Both the position numbers and the translations under genes were made by a program. Shown piece after piece: positions 7,841 to 15,092 of a DNA stretch of 22,182 bases (its first letter is position 1; each line of letters begins with the position of its first letter). The DNA is from JAAYZQ01 sp034428935 (GTDB lineage: Bacteria; Chloroflexota; Anaerolineae; JAAYZQ01). The stretch is from the NCBI GenBank assembly GCA_034428935.1, contig DAOUHB010000188.1, positions 1-22,182 of the forward strand, given 5' to 3'. The notes beneath the pieces were generated by a model, which searched no databases, was not told the origin of the DNA, and saw only the letters and a list, made by a program, of their open reading frames with translations.

Positions 7841-8881
7841 GTGGTGCTCGCCCTGTGCCTGGCAGGATTGCTGCTGGCATCGGGCGCCTGGGACTCGAGG
7901 ATACACGCCGGTGCGCGGAATCCTTGCCAGGAGCCCGGCAATCTGACCCACAACTGCGGCTTTGACGCCTTTGGCGAGCAATTCTACGAGGGCAAGCGCC
8001 TTGAGGTGCCGGTGGGCTGGACGCACTTTGTCCTGGGCGGCAACGTAGATTTCCGGTCCTCCATCGACACCTATTGGGGTGCTCCCTCCCTCTGGCTGCT
8101 GTCTGACGGTGCCCCGTTTACCGCCGGTATCTTCCAGCAGGTGTCCGTCACGCCCGGTGTCGTCTACCAGGCCGACGCCGGCTGGGCAGCGGTCACCCAG
8201 CCCGATTTTGAGCGCAAGATCGGCCTCGACCCCACGGGCGGAACCAACCCCCAGGCCGGCTCGGTTATCTGGGGCCCGGCCGAATGGGGGATCAACTCCT
8301 GGCCGGATTTGACGGTCAGCGCCCGGGCGACGGGCCCGACGATGACCGTCTTTGTGTGGGTCAACCACCAGACGACGTACGGCAACGACTGGATCTTTAT
8401 CGACGCCGTGGGCCTGTGGCCCGATACCAGCCAGCCGGTCTGGACCGTCACGCCGGAGCCCTCGCCGACGCCGACCCGCCGCCCGGCGACCTCCACGCCA
8501 CGGCCGGCGGCGCCGACGGCCACGGACCTGCCGCCGATCGCCACCGAGACCGCCACGCCCACCGAGACGCCGACGCCGACCCCGACGGACACGCCTACGC
8601 CGACGGCTACCCACACGCCCACCGCGACGCCCACCTTTACGCCCACGCCGGGCCCGCCCACGGCCACACCGCTGCCCACGCGCACGCCCCTGCCGACCAT
8701 CGTACCCGTGGCGCGGGTGATGGGGCAGGCCGGCACGCAGGTCGAGGCCGGCAGCCAGGCGGGGGGCGGGACGCTGATCCTCTTCCTGGCGGGCGGCGCG
8801 CTGCTGGTGGCCCTGGCCCTGGGAGGCGTGGTGGTCTGGCTCTTGCGGCGCGGCCGTGGTGCCGGGGAAAGCGAGGCGTAG
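7841..8881 (+). CDS. membrane-anchored surface protein with Thr/Pro-rich stalk
   Basis: A cell-surface protein of 346 residues from GTG 7841. In order: a signal peptide (LALCLAGLLLASG), a domain of about 175 residues that looks like a jelly-roll or carbohydrate-binding-like module (NCGFD, VPVGWTHF, GIFQQVSVTPG, RKIGLDPTGGTNP, then a WIFIDAVGLWP end), a Thr/Pro-rich stalk (about 206-285), a transmembrane helix (about 309-333) and an RRGRGAGESEA cytoplasmic tail. The QQVSVTPG and GLDPTGGT pattern recurs, as I remember it, in Chloroflexota extracellular proteins. The start is uncertain: the Shine-Dalgarno GGGGAGG (7805-7811) is 29 bases from GTG 7841 but 5 bases from an in-frame ATA at 7817, which would add the basic stretch QRQRRFR expected in a signal peptide. 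No ATG lies between the upstream stop (7802) and 7841. It is followed 1 base later by the candidate selenoprotein gene. Confidence 0.8.
   Translation: MVLALCLAGLLLASGAWDSRIHAGARNPCQEPGNLTHNCGFDAFGEQFYEGKRLEVPVGWTHFVLGGNVDFRSSIDTYWGAPSLWLLSDGAPFTAGIFQQVSVTPGVVYQADAGWAAVTQPDFERKIGLDPTGGTNPQAGSVIWGPAEWGINSWPDLTVSARATGPTMTVFVWVNHQTTYGNDWIFIDAVGLWPDTSQPVWTVTPEPSPTPTRRPATSTPRPAAPTATDLPPIATETATPTETPTPTPTDTPTPTATHTPTATPTFTPTPGPPTATPLPTRTPLPTIVPVARVMGQAGTQVEAGSQAGGGTLILFLAGGALLVALALGGVVVWLLRRGRGAGESEA
8456..8697 (+). repeat. low-complexity Thr/Pro codon repeat (surface stalk)
   Basis: Imperfect tandem ACG/CCG/ACC-type codons encoding a TPTPT-like stretch. It is typical of an O-glycosylatable wall-spanning stalk. 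The underlying DNA is GC-rich and prone to slippage. Confidence 0.8.
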
Positions 8882-8882
8882 T

Positions 8883-10010
8883 GTGCTGAAGCGCTGCGAC
8901 GGCCGGTGGCCCCTTCTCGGCCTGCTGGCTCTTTTGCTTCTCGCCGGCTGCGGGCCGGCGGCGACGCCGGCGGAGCCCTTGACCACGACGCCGGCAACGG
9001 ACGCGAGCCGGAGCCTGCCTTCCACCGCCGTCTCATCGGCGACGACGGCCGTGCCCGCCGCGGCCCCGACGTTCGTGGAGTTGCCAGTCTCGCCCCTGCC
9101 CACTCCCGGGTCCGCCGCGGACCCTGCCGGTGAGGAGCTGTCGATCTCGCCGTTGGCGACGGCCACGGCTGCCCCGGAAGGACTGCCCGTCGTGGTGCTG
9201 CACAGCAACGACAACTGGGGCGAGACCGAACCCTGCGGTTGAGGCCAGAACGCGACCGGCGGGTTCCGCCGGAGGGCCACCTTCGTGGCGCAGGAACGGG
9301 CGATGGCCGAGCATCTTCTCCTGCTTGACACGGGCGACTCGCTGGCAGGCGGCGGCCTCGGTAACCTGACAGAGGGGGAGGTCATCGTGGCCGGCATGGG
9401 CCTCATGGGCTATGACGCCATGGCCCTCGGCCCGAAGGAGCTGGCCCTGGGCCTCGATACACTGAAGCGGCGCATGGCCGAGGCGACGTTTCCCATTCTC
9501 TCGGCCAACGCCGTGCTTGAGCCTGGCGGCGAGCTCCTGGCCCGGCCCTACCACGTCGTGGAGGTCGGCACGCATCGCATCGCCATCGTGGGCTTGACGC
9601 GGCCTCCTGACCAGCCCGTCGAGGGGATCCGGGTCCTCGATGCGCAGGAGGCGGTATCCGGCTTGATGGCGGAGGTGGCCTCCGGGGCCGACCTGGTCAT
9701 CCTGCTCACCAACCTGGCGGTCGAACAGGCGCAGGCCCTGGCGGGCGACGTGCCCGGCATCGACCTGGTGGTGGCGGCTCTGCCGCCGCACTCTCCAACG
9801 GGGGCGCTGCGGCTGCCCGGCACCGGGACCATCGTGGTGACGGCCGAATACCCGATGCCCGGCCACACGGGACGGCAGATAGGCCGCCTGGCGGTGACGG
9901 TGCAGGACGATGGCAGCCTGGCCGGCGAGACGTGGGCCGCGGTGCCCCTCAACCTATTCCTGGACGACGACCCCGAGATGGCAGCGCTCCTGGAACGGTA
10001 TCGGCCCTAG
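8883..10010 (+). CDS. candidate selenoprotein: metallophosphoesterase-like lipoprotein with in-frame TGA
   Basis: Read through the TGA at 9240-9242, this is a 375-residue lipoprotein. It has a signal peptide with lipobox LLAG/C23, a low-complexity linker (about 24-100) and a 5'-nucleotidase-like domain. Both sides of the TGA are in one frame and fit one domain: VVVLHSND-NWGETEPCG-(TGA)-GQNATGGFRRRAT, then LLLDTGDSL, GYDAMALGPKEL, ILSANAV and ADLVILLTNL. Relatives I remember have P-C-G-C, four residues, G-G, then an RR(A/G)T stretch, so the TGA aligns without gaps to the second Cys, giving C118-G-U120. Phosphatase residues are mostly lost (NHE becomes PKE; no GHSH), so a redox or sensing role is more likely. 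Start GTG 8883 has GAGG 7 bases before and follows the upstream stop by 1 base. Alternatives: a recent Cys-to-stop mutation, or reinitiation at GTG 9285 (GGAGGG at 9271-9276). No selenocysteine machinery lies in the window. Confidence 0.62.
9243..9278 (+). promoter_or_regulatory. candidate bacterial SECIS hairpin
   Basis: Immediately 3' of the TGA: lower stem GGCC (9243-9246) with GGCC (9275-9278), a 9/2 internal loop, upper stem CCGGCG (9256-9261) with CGCCGG (9267-9272), apical loop GGTTC starting 19 bases after the TGA. As I recall the rules, a bacterial SECIS has its loop about 16-37 bases after UGA and a G among the first two loop bases; both hold. Caution: the same bases encode a GGFRRRAT motif in GC-rich DNA, so the fold could be a by-product. 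Confidence 0.5.
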
Positions 10011-10027
10011 CCCGCGCGCGGCCCCCG

Positions 10028-10927
10028 CTAGCGGCGCCGGTTGCGCAGGCGGGGGTCGAGGGCGTCGCGCAGCGCGTCGCCCAGGATGTTGACGGCCAGC
10101 ACCGTCATGGCGATGGCCATCCCCGGGGCGGCGGTGACCCACGGCGCGTTGCGCAGGTAGCCGCGTCCCTCGTTGAGCATCAGGCCCCATTCAGGCGTCG
10201 GTGCCTGGACCCCCAACCCCAGGAAGCTCAGAGCCGAGGCGTTGAGCATTGCCCAGCCGACGTCGAGGGTAGCCAGCACCAGGATGGGCCCAAAGACGTT
10301 GGGCAAGATGTGGCGCAGCACGATCCGTGCCGGCGTGGCGCCAACGACCACAGCGGCGCGGACGTAGGGCTGGCGCCGGGCAGAGAGGACCTGCCCGCGC
10401 ACCAGCCGCGTGTAGTTGGGAATCCCGGCTATGCCCACCGCCAGGACGACGTTCAGCGGCCCGGTGCCCAGGGCGGCGACGATGGTCAGGGCCAGGAGTA
10501 CGCTGGGAAAGGCAAGCATGACGTCGACCCACCAACTGATGAGCCGGTCGACCGAGCGGCCATAGTAGCCGGCCACCAGCCCCAGCAGCGTGCCCGGCAG
10601 CGACGAGATAAGGACCGCTGCCGTGCCTATCCCCAGCGACAGGCGGCCGCCATAGATGATCCGCGTGGCCAGGTCGCGGCCAAAGAGATCGGTTCCGGCC
10701 GGATGCTGCGCGCCCGGCGGCAGGAAGCGATCGCCCGCCGTGATCTCGAGCGGATCGTAGGGGCTGATCAAGGGCGCCGCCGCGGCTGCCCCGGCCGAGA
10801 GGAGCAGGTAAAAGAGGGCCACGAGGGCCACGGGGTCGCGGAGGGGAGTGGGACGGCGCCGCGGCGGGACCCACTCGTGCCGGGCGACGGTGTGGCGCGT
10901 TGGGATCGGAAATCGGCGGCTAGTCAT
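10028..10927 (-). CDS. peptide/nickel-type ABC transporter permease (DppC/OppC-like)
   Basis: A 299-residue inner-membrane permease, the second membrane subunit of an oligopeptide/dipeptide/nickel importer. Visible features: the N-terminal OppC_N-type segment, PLISPYDP, the HPAGTDLFGRDLATRI block conserved in DppC-type subunits, about six hydrophobic segments, and the ATPase-contacting EAA loop (YVRAAVVVGATPARIVLRHI). It ends in DPRLRNRRR. Start at ATG 10927-10925 overlaps the upstream permease stop by 8 bases (ATGACTAG), so the two are translationally coupled. It is last in the importer operon and convergent with the candidate selenoprotein gene, 17 bases away. Confidence 0.93.
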   Translation of the reverse strand: MTSRRFPIPTRHTVARHEWVPPRRRPTPLRDPVALVALFYLLLSAGAAAAAPLISPYDPLEITAGDRFLPPGAQHPAGTDLFGRDLATRIIYGGRLSLGIGTAAVLISSLPGTLLGLVAGYYGRSVDRLISWWVDVMLAFPSVLLALTIVAALGTGPLNVVLAVGIAGIPNYTRLVRGQVLSARRQPYVRAAVVVGATPARIVLRHILPNVFGPILVLATLDVGWAMLNASALSFLGLGVQAPTPEWGLMLNEGRGYLRNAPWVTAAPGMAIAMTVLAVNILGDALRDALDPRLRNRRR

Positions 10928-11843
10928 AGCGAATGCGGGGGTCGAGGAGGGCATAGCCCAGGTCGACGGTCAGGTTCACGACGGTGTAGGCGACGGCAGC
11001 GAGCAAGGCGATGCCCTGCACCAGGGGCAGGTCCTTCCACTGGATGGCAGTGACCAGCAGGCGTCCGATGCCCGGCCGGGCAAAGATGGTCTCGGTGACC
11101 ACCGCGCCGCCCAGGAGGAAGCCAAACTGCAGGCCGGCGATGGTCATGACCGGGATGAGGGCGTTCTTTAGCGCATGGCGCAAGAGGACGAGCCCCTCGC
11201 CCAGGCCCTTGGCCCGGGCGGTGTTGACGTAATCCTGAGAAAGGACTTCCAGCAGGCTGGCACGCACCAGGCGGGCGATGGCGCCGGCCGACGCAAAGCC
11301 AAGGACGAGGGCCGGCAGGACCAGATGGGCAGGGCCGCCGGTGCCCGTGGCCGGCAGCCAGCCCAGGCGCAGGCTGACCAGCCAGATGAGCAGCAGGGCG
11401 GTCCAGAAGATGGGCAGCGACACGCCGGCGACGGCCAGGGCCATGGCGAGCCGGTCCCACCACGTGCCCTGCTTGACGGCGGCAGGCACCCCCAACCCGA
11501 TACCCACAATCAGCGCGACAAACATGGCGGCCAGGGCCAGCTCCAGGGTGCTTGGCAGTTGCTCGGCGATGAGGCTCAGGACGGGGCGCCGGCTAAAGAG
11601 GGATGTGCCCAGGTCGCCGCGCAGCAGATTGAGCAGGTAGCGCCCGTATTGCAGCAGCAGCGAATCGTCGAGGCCGAGCTCCTCGCGCAGCTCGGCGATG
11701 GCGGCAGCCGAACCACCCGCCTCTGAAAGCATCACCTCGGCAGGGTCGCCGGGCAGCAGGCGAAGCAAGACAAAGACCAACGTCGCCACACCCCACAGCA
11801 CGGGGATGGCGCCCAGCAGGCGACGGCCGGCGTATTGGATCAC
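10920..11843 (-). CDS. peptide/nickel-type ABC transporter permease (DppB/OppB-like)
   Basis: A 307-residue inner-membrane permease, partner of the DppC-like subunit. It shows the family N-terminus (YAGRRLLGAIPVLWGV, then RLLPGDP), a periplasmic ELREELGLD stretch, about six membrane helices, the EAA loop (DYVNTARAKGLGEG followed by RHALKNALIPV) and the ending DLGYALLDPRIRYD, all typical of DppB. The start is GTG 11843-11841 with no obvious Shine-Dalgarno; it lies 10 bases after the binding-protein stop, so translation is probably coupled. No DppD/DppF ATPase genes adjoin it, so the pore must use ATPases encoded elsewhere. Confidence 0.93.
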   Translation of the reverse strand: MIQYAGRRLLGAIPVLWGVATLVFVLLRLLPGDPAEVMLSEAGGSAAAIAELREELGLDDSLLLQYGRYLLNLLRGDLGTSLFSRRPVLSLIAEQLPSTLELALAAMFVALIVGIGLGVPAAVKQGTWWDRLAMALAVAGVSLPIFWTALLLIWLVSLRLGWLPATGTGGPAHLVLPALVLGFASAGAIARLVRASLLEVLSQDYVNTARAKGLGEGLVLLRHALKNALIPVMTIAGLQFGFLLGGAVVTETIFARPGIGRLLVTAIQWKDLPLVQGIALLAAVAYTVVNLTVDLGYALLDPRIRYD

Positions 11844-11853
11844 GTGGGCGAAC

Positions 11854-13503
11854 TCATGGTTCTTCCAGGTAGACGTCGTGGAGCCACGGGAACCAGCCGC
11901 GCCGGTCGTATTGCAGGCCGTGCACGCGGCTGCTGGCAGCGTTGATGTTTACATAGTCGCGTATCGGCAGGATGAGAGCCAGGTCCATGATGCGGATCTG
12001 TGCCTGGCTGTAGAGCTCGGCGCGGCGGTTCAGGTCCATGGTGTGCACCGCCTCTGCCAGGTAGCCGGCCAGCTCGGCGTCGTCGGTCTTGCTCCAGTTA
12101 AAGCCGGGCTCGCTCGAGGACGGGAAGATGAGGTTGAGGACGCTCGGGTCGCTGCTGGAAAAGACCATGGGCGCCAGGTGGTGCAGCCCCTGGGAAGCGG
12201 CTTCCACCGCGGCCGGATAGGCCACGGTCTGCATCTGCATCTCCATGCCCACATCGTGGAGCTGTGACTGAAGGAGCTGCCCGACCTCGGGCAGGTAACC
12301 CCAGCCCTGCAGATAAGCCTGCAAGACCAGGGGTTGTCCGTCCTTGTCGCGGACCCCGTCGCCGTCCGTGTCAACCCAACCGGCTTCGTCCAGGAGGGCG
12401 TTCGCGCGGGCCGGGTCGTGGGCGTAAGTGCCTTCCATCTGCGGCTCGTAGCCCATGGTGGAGGCGGCCAGGGGTCCCCAGGCCACAGGGGAGTAGCCGA
12501 GGAACACGGTGTTGACGATGCTCTCGCGGTCGGCGGCATACAGGATGGCCTGGCGCACGCGGAGGTCGTCGGTGGGCAGCCGGGCTGAGTTGATAAAGAA
12601 CTGGAGGGGATGGCCGGGGACAGGCACAAGGTGCAGGGCGAACCGCTCATCGCCTTCCAGCCGCACGGCGTCCTGGGGCGGAATCTCGCCCATGACGTGG
12701 GCCTCGCCCGACTCGAGGGCCAGGGCACGCACGGCCGGGTCGACGTAGAAGCGAAACTCGATCTCGTCCAGGTAGGCCGGCCCGTCGTGATCGTAGACCT
12801 CCGGGGCCCAGGCATAGTCCGGGTTTCGCGCCAGGGTCAGGTGGTCGTTGGGCAGGTACTCCTGAAAGATAAAGGGCCCGGTGCCTACCTGGTGAAGCTG
12901 GTATTCGCTGCCCCACTGCTGCACCGCTGCCGGAGAGGCCATGCCCAGGTAGACCTGGCTCAGGGAATCCAGGAGTGGGGCATAGGGCTCGGACAGGTGG
13001 AGGCGCACGGTATACTCGTCCACCACTTCGGTCCGCGCGTAGGGGCCCAGCATCCCGCCCGCCTTTCGCGAGGCGGCGCCCAGGTCCCGGATGCGGTCCA
13101 GGTTGAATTGCACCGCCCGGGCATTAAAGGGCGTGCCGTCGTGAAAGTGGACGTCGCGGCGCAAATTGAAGGTATAGACGAGGCCGTCGTCCGATACCTC
13201 CCACCGCTCGGCCAGGCCCGCCACAAAACTGCCATCCAGGTCCTGGTAGACGAGGGTGTCATACACGCTGGTCAAGGGTATGCCCAGCTCCGAAGATGCG
13301 TCGACGTGGGGATCGATCCCCGAGGGTGCCAGGGTCAGGCCATATACTAGCCGGCCGCCACCGGGCGGCGCGGGCGTTGGCTCCGGGGCTCCATCGACCG
13401 TGGGGGCCGGTTGCGGCGTGGGCCCAGCGCCGCAGCTCACCATCAGCACCCCTGCCACGAGCAGGGCCATCAGGCGCGAGACTGTCATTCGCACTGATCG
13501 CAT
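11854..13503 (-). CDS. ABC transporter substrate-binding lipoprotein, peptide/nickel family (SBP_bac_5)
   Basis: A 549-residue lipoprotein, the extracellular receptor of the importer. The signal peptide ends in lipobox LMVS/C24, followed by a short Pro/Thr-rich linker and the family 5 binding-protein fold. Recognisable blocks are GIDPHVDASSELG, LAERWEVSDDGLVYTFNLR, DVHFHDGTPFNARAVQFNLDR, GTGPFIFQEY and VRQAILYAADRESIVNTVF. Ligands of this family include oligopeptides, nickel chelates, glycosides and opines; this one is not predictable. Start at ATG 13503-13501 with GGAGGAG 6 bases upstream; an upstream in-frame ATG would add MEEKP. It is first gene of the operon and is followed by the two permeases. 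Confidence 0.93.
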   Translation of the reverse strand: MRSVRMTVSRLMALLVAGVLMVSCGAGPTPQPAPTVDGAPEPTPAPPGGGRLVYGLTLAPSGIDPHVDASSELGIPLTSVYDTLVYQDLDGSFVAGLAERWEVSDDGLVYTFNLRRDVHFHDGTPFNARAVQFNLDRIRDLGAASRKAGGMLGPYARTEVVDEYTVRLHLSEPYAPLLDSLSQVYLGMASPAAVQQWGSEYQLHQVGTGPFIFQEYLPNDHLTLARNPDYAWAPEVYDHDGPAYLDEIEFRFYVDPAVRALALESGEAHVMGEIPPQDAVRLEGDERFALHLVPVPGHPLQFFINSARLPTDDLRVRQAILYAADRESIVNTVFLGYSPVAWGPLAASTMGYEPQMEGTYAHDPARANALLDEAGWVDTDGDGVRDKDGQPLVLQAYLQGWGYLPEVGQLLQSQLHDVGMEMQMQTVAYPAAVEAASQGLHHLAPMVFSSSDPSVLNLIFPSSSEPGFNWSKTDDAELAGYLAEAVHTMDLNRRAELYSQAQIRIMDLALILPIRDYVNINAASSRVHGLQYDRRGWFPWLHDVYLEEP

Positions 13504-13588
13504 AGGTTTCTCCTCCATCGGATCACGACTCGGTGCGCTCAATCCTGTGTCTGCACGGCCGGCACATCAATATTGCGCACACGCAGGC

Positions 13589-13616
13589 ATTATACTGCAA
13601 ATCCGGCGGGTAACAA
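13589..13616 (-). promoter_or_regulatory. sigma-A promoter for the importer operon
   Basis: Minus strand TTGTTA (13616-13611), 16-base spacer, TATAAT (13594-13589), about 85 bases before the binding-protein ATG. The divergent promoter of the pterin dehydratase gene lies about 70 bases away. Confidence 0.65.
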
Positions 13617-13685
13617 AAAGCCTGATCCTACCAGGCGTGGAGGGACGAGGGCGCCTGCCGAGTCTCCGCGCTCCGTGCAAGATTC

Positions 13686-13714
13686 TTGACAATCCTGGTG
13701 TCTCGTGGTATGCT
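13686..13714 (+). promoter_or_regulatory. consensus promoter for the pterin dehydratase gene
   Basis: TTGACA (13686-13691), 17-base spacer, TATGCT (13709-13714) with a TGG extended -10. It is the only perfect -35 hexamer noted in the window. Confidence 0.8.
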
Positions 13715-13786
13715 CTAAATGGGATTGATCCCGTTTCCCGGCGTGGGGCCGTCGCTCTTTTCACTATCTACAGATGGAGGAAGCCC

Positions 13787-14134
13787 ATGCCATCCCTCAG
13801 CCAGGAACAATGCGTACCCTGCCGTGGCGGCGAGCCGGTGCTCGACCAATTCGAGATCGACGAGCTCAAGCCCAAGGTGCCGGAGTGGCACGTGTTGGAA
13901 GAGGAAGGGGTACAGCGCCTGCGCCGGCAGTTCCGGTTCAAGGACTTTCAACAGGCGCTCGACTTTGCCAACGCCGTGGGAGCCGCTGCCGAGGAGCAGG
14001 ATCACCATCCTGTTCTCGTGACAGAATGGGGCAAGGTGACCGTCACCTGGTGGACCCACGCCATTGGCGGCTTGCACCGGAACGACTTTATCATGGCCGC
14101 CAGAACGGACGATCTGTATCGCAGCCGTTCCTAG
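13787..14134 (+). CDS. pterin-4a-carbinolamine dehydratase
   Basis: A 115-residue cytoplasmic enzyme of the PCD/DCoH (PhhB) family. It dehydrates 4a-hydroxytetrahydropterin so that the pterin cofactor of aromatic amino acid hydroxylases can be recycled; in bacteria without such hydroxylases it may serve other pterin or molybdopterin roles. The active-site region DHHP (H73, H74), then WWTHAIGGLHRND (H91, D100), is intact. The N-terminal CVPCRGG is common in the family. Start at ATG 13787 with GGAGGAAG at 13776-13783. No hydroxylase is nearby. It sits upstream of, and on the same strand as, the peptide-maturation operon, but the latter has its own -10 element. Confidence 0.94.
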   Translation: MPSLSQEQCVPCRGGEPVLDQFEIDELKPKVPEWHVLEEEGVQRLRRQFRFKDFQQALDFANAVGAAAEEQDHHPVLVTEWGKVTVTWWTHAIGGLHRNDFIMAARTDDLYRSRS

Positions 14135-14203
14135 CCGGTCGCGCGGGGTTCTCTGCCGGGGACGACCCTGGGTTATAAAACTCTAACCTTATTAAGACGA
14201 GAT

Positions 14204-14226
14204 TTTAACGCGGAGTGTGGTATACT
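14204..14226 (+). promoter_or_regulatory. extended -10 promoter of the peptide-maturation operon
   Basis: TATACT at 14221-14226 preceded by TGTGG (extended -10). No good -35 hexamer lies 15-19 bases upstream. An inverted repeat GGTTA (14171-14175) with TAACC (14184-14188) lies about 35 bases upstream of the -10; it could be an operator, suggesting activator control, or the weak end of the dehydratase transcript. Confidence 0.5.
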
Positions 14227-14300
14227 GGCTGCGGGGCCGGCCTGCAGGCAGTATGCGCAGAGAGAACGGGCTCGAGAAAAGAGACAAAGGGGCACCCCGC

Positions 14301-14801
14301 ATGGTTTATTGTAGCCTGGCCGATTTTGGCTGCCTGGCAGAGAGCGTGCTGCAGGCGGGCGTCAGCCTGCAGTTTCAAGCACACGGCAGCAGCATGACCC
14401 CCGCGATCCGCGATGGGGATACCCTTTTGATCGCTCCCATACAGGCACACGAGCTGCGAATGGGCCAGATCGTACTCTGCCAGACCGAGAACAACAGATA
14501 TGTAGTTCACAGAATTGTGCGACGGTGCCGGCAACAGGGGGGCGTGTCCTTTCTTTTGAAAGGCGATCAATGCCGGTCTGCTGACGGCTGGGTGGATGGC
14601 TCGCGCATCCTGGGACAGGCGATCCAGGCGCGCCGGCCAGGTAAGACGGTGCGCTTGGGAGGCGCGGGACAGCGGGTGTGGGGTCCGTTGGCCGCTGCCC
14701 TTTCTTTGTGCAACGTATTCAACTCGTCCCTTGTACTGTGGCTGGTTCGAGTGCGGGGCCGGCTGCGACGTACTCAAATTTCGGCGCCGGGAGCTGCCTG
14801 A
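14301..14801 (+). CDS. S26/S24-type Ser/His peptidase of the peptide-maturation operon
   Basis: A 166-residue signal-peptidase-like protein. The nucleophile motif GSSMTP (S31) is followed by RDGDTLLI, as in S26 and LexA-type peptidases. The second motif is YVVHRIV (H70), with LLKGDQ after it. This matches the SipW/ER-type pattern with a His base rather than the Lys of bacterial LepB. There is no N-terminal membrane anchor; a hydrophobic stretch lies near the C-terminus (about 130-155). Start at ATG 14301 has AAAGGGG 8 bases upstream; in-frame ATG 14253 and GTG 14217 lack a Shine-Dalgarno. Its stop overlaps the next start by 1 base (TGATG), so it is coupled to the PqqD-like gene. It probably processes the operon's peptide or a secreted partner; this is inference from context. 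Confidence 0.8.
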   Translation: MVYCSLADFGCLAESVLQAGVSLQFQAHGSSMTPAIRDGDTLLIAPIQAHELRMGQIVLCQTENNRYVVHRIVRRCRQQGGVSFLLKGDQCRSADGWVDGSRILGQAIQARRPGKTVRLGGAGQRVWGPLAAALSLCNVFNSSLVLWLVRVRGRLRRTQISAPGAA

Positions 14802-15091
14802 TGTCGTCGTTGAGCAGAACATTTCGTAAGTCATCTTCTTTCGTGGGTCGTGCCATTGCAGACGAGCTGATCCTCGTGCCCATCACCCGCCGGGTTGCCG
14901 ACCTGGACGCGATCTACACGCTGGATGGCATCGGGCCCCGGCTCTGGGATCTCCTGGACGGGAAGAGAACCGTGGGCGAACTGATCTCGCTGGTGGTCGA
15001 CGAGTACGCTGTCGAGGCTTCCATGGCCGAAACGGATGTGCTCCAATTCGTGGACCAGCTCGAATCCATGGGGGCCATCGAAGAGGCGTAG
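14801..15091 (+). CDS. PqqD-like peptide chaperone (RiPP recognition element)
   Basis: A 96-residue small protein with the PqqD winged-helix fold. Recognisable are the strand region ELILVPITRRVADLDAIYTL, then DGIGPRLWDLLDGKRTVGEL, then a helix ending DVLQFVDQLESMGAIEEA. PqqD-type proteins bind the leader of a ribosomally made precursor peptide and deliver it to a radical SAM enzyme. Start at ATG 14801 with GGGAG 7 bases before; the overlap with the peptidase stop is 1 base and the radical SAM start follows its stop by 1 base. Tight packing with that enzyme supports the role. Confidence 0.88.
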   Translation: MSSLSRTFRKSSSFVGRAIADELILVPITRRVADLDAIYTLDGIGPRLWDLLDGKRTVGELISLVVDEYAVEASMAETDVLQFVDQLESMGAIEEA

Positions 15092-15092
15092 C

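Noticed and set aside
7514..9406. 630-codon minus-strand frame across mazG, the surface protein and the TGA gene
   Set aside because: Arg/Gly low-complexity product, crosses several supported genes, no start signals.
9285..10010. Separate downstream gene starting at GTG 9285
   Set aside because: GGAGGG at 9271-9276 makes reinitiation possible, but such a protein would lack a signal peptide and the first strand of its own domain, while the upstream part would be a meaningless fragment. One readthrough protein explains more. It remains the main alternative.
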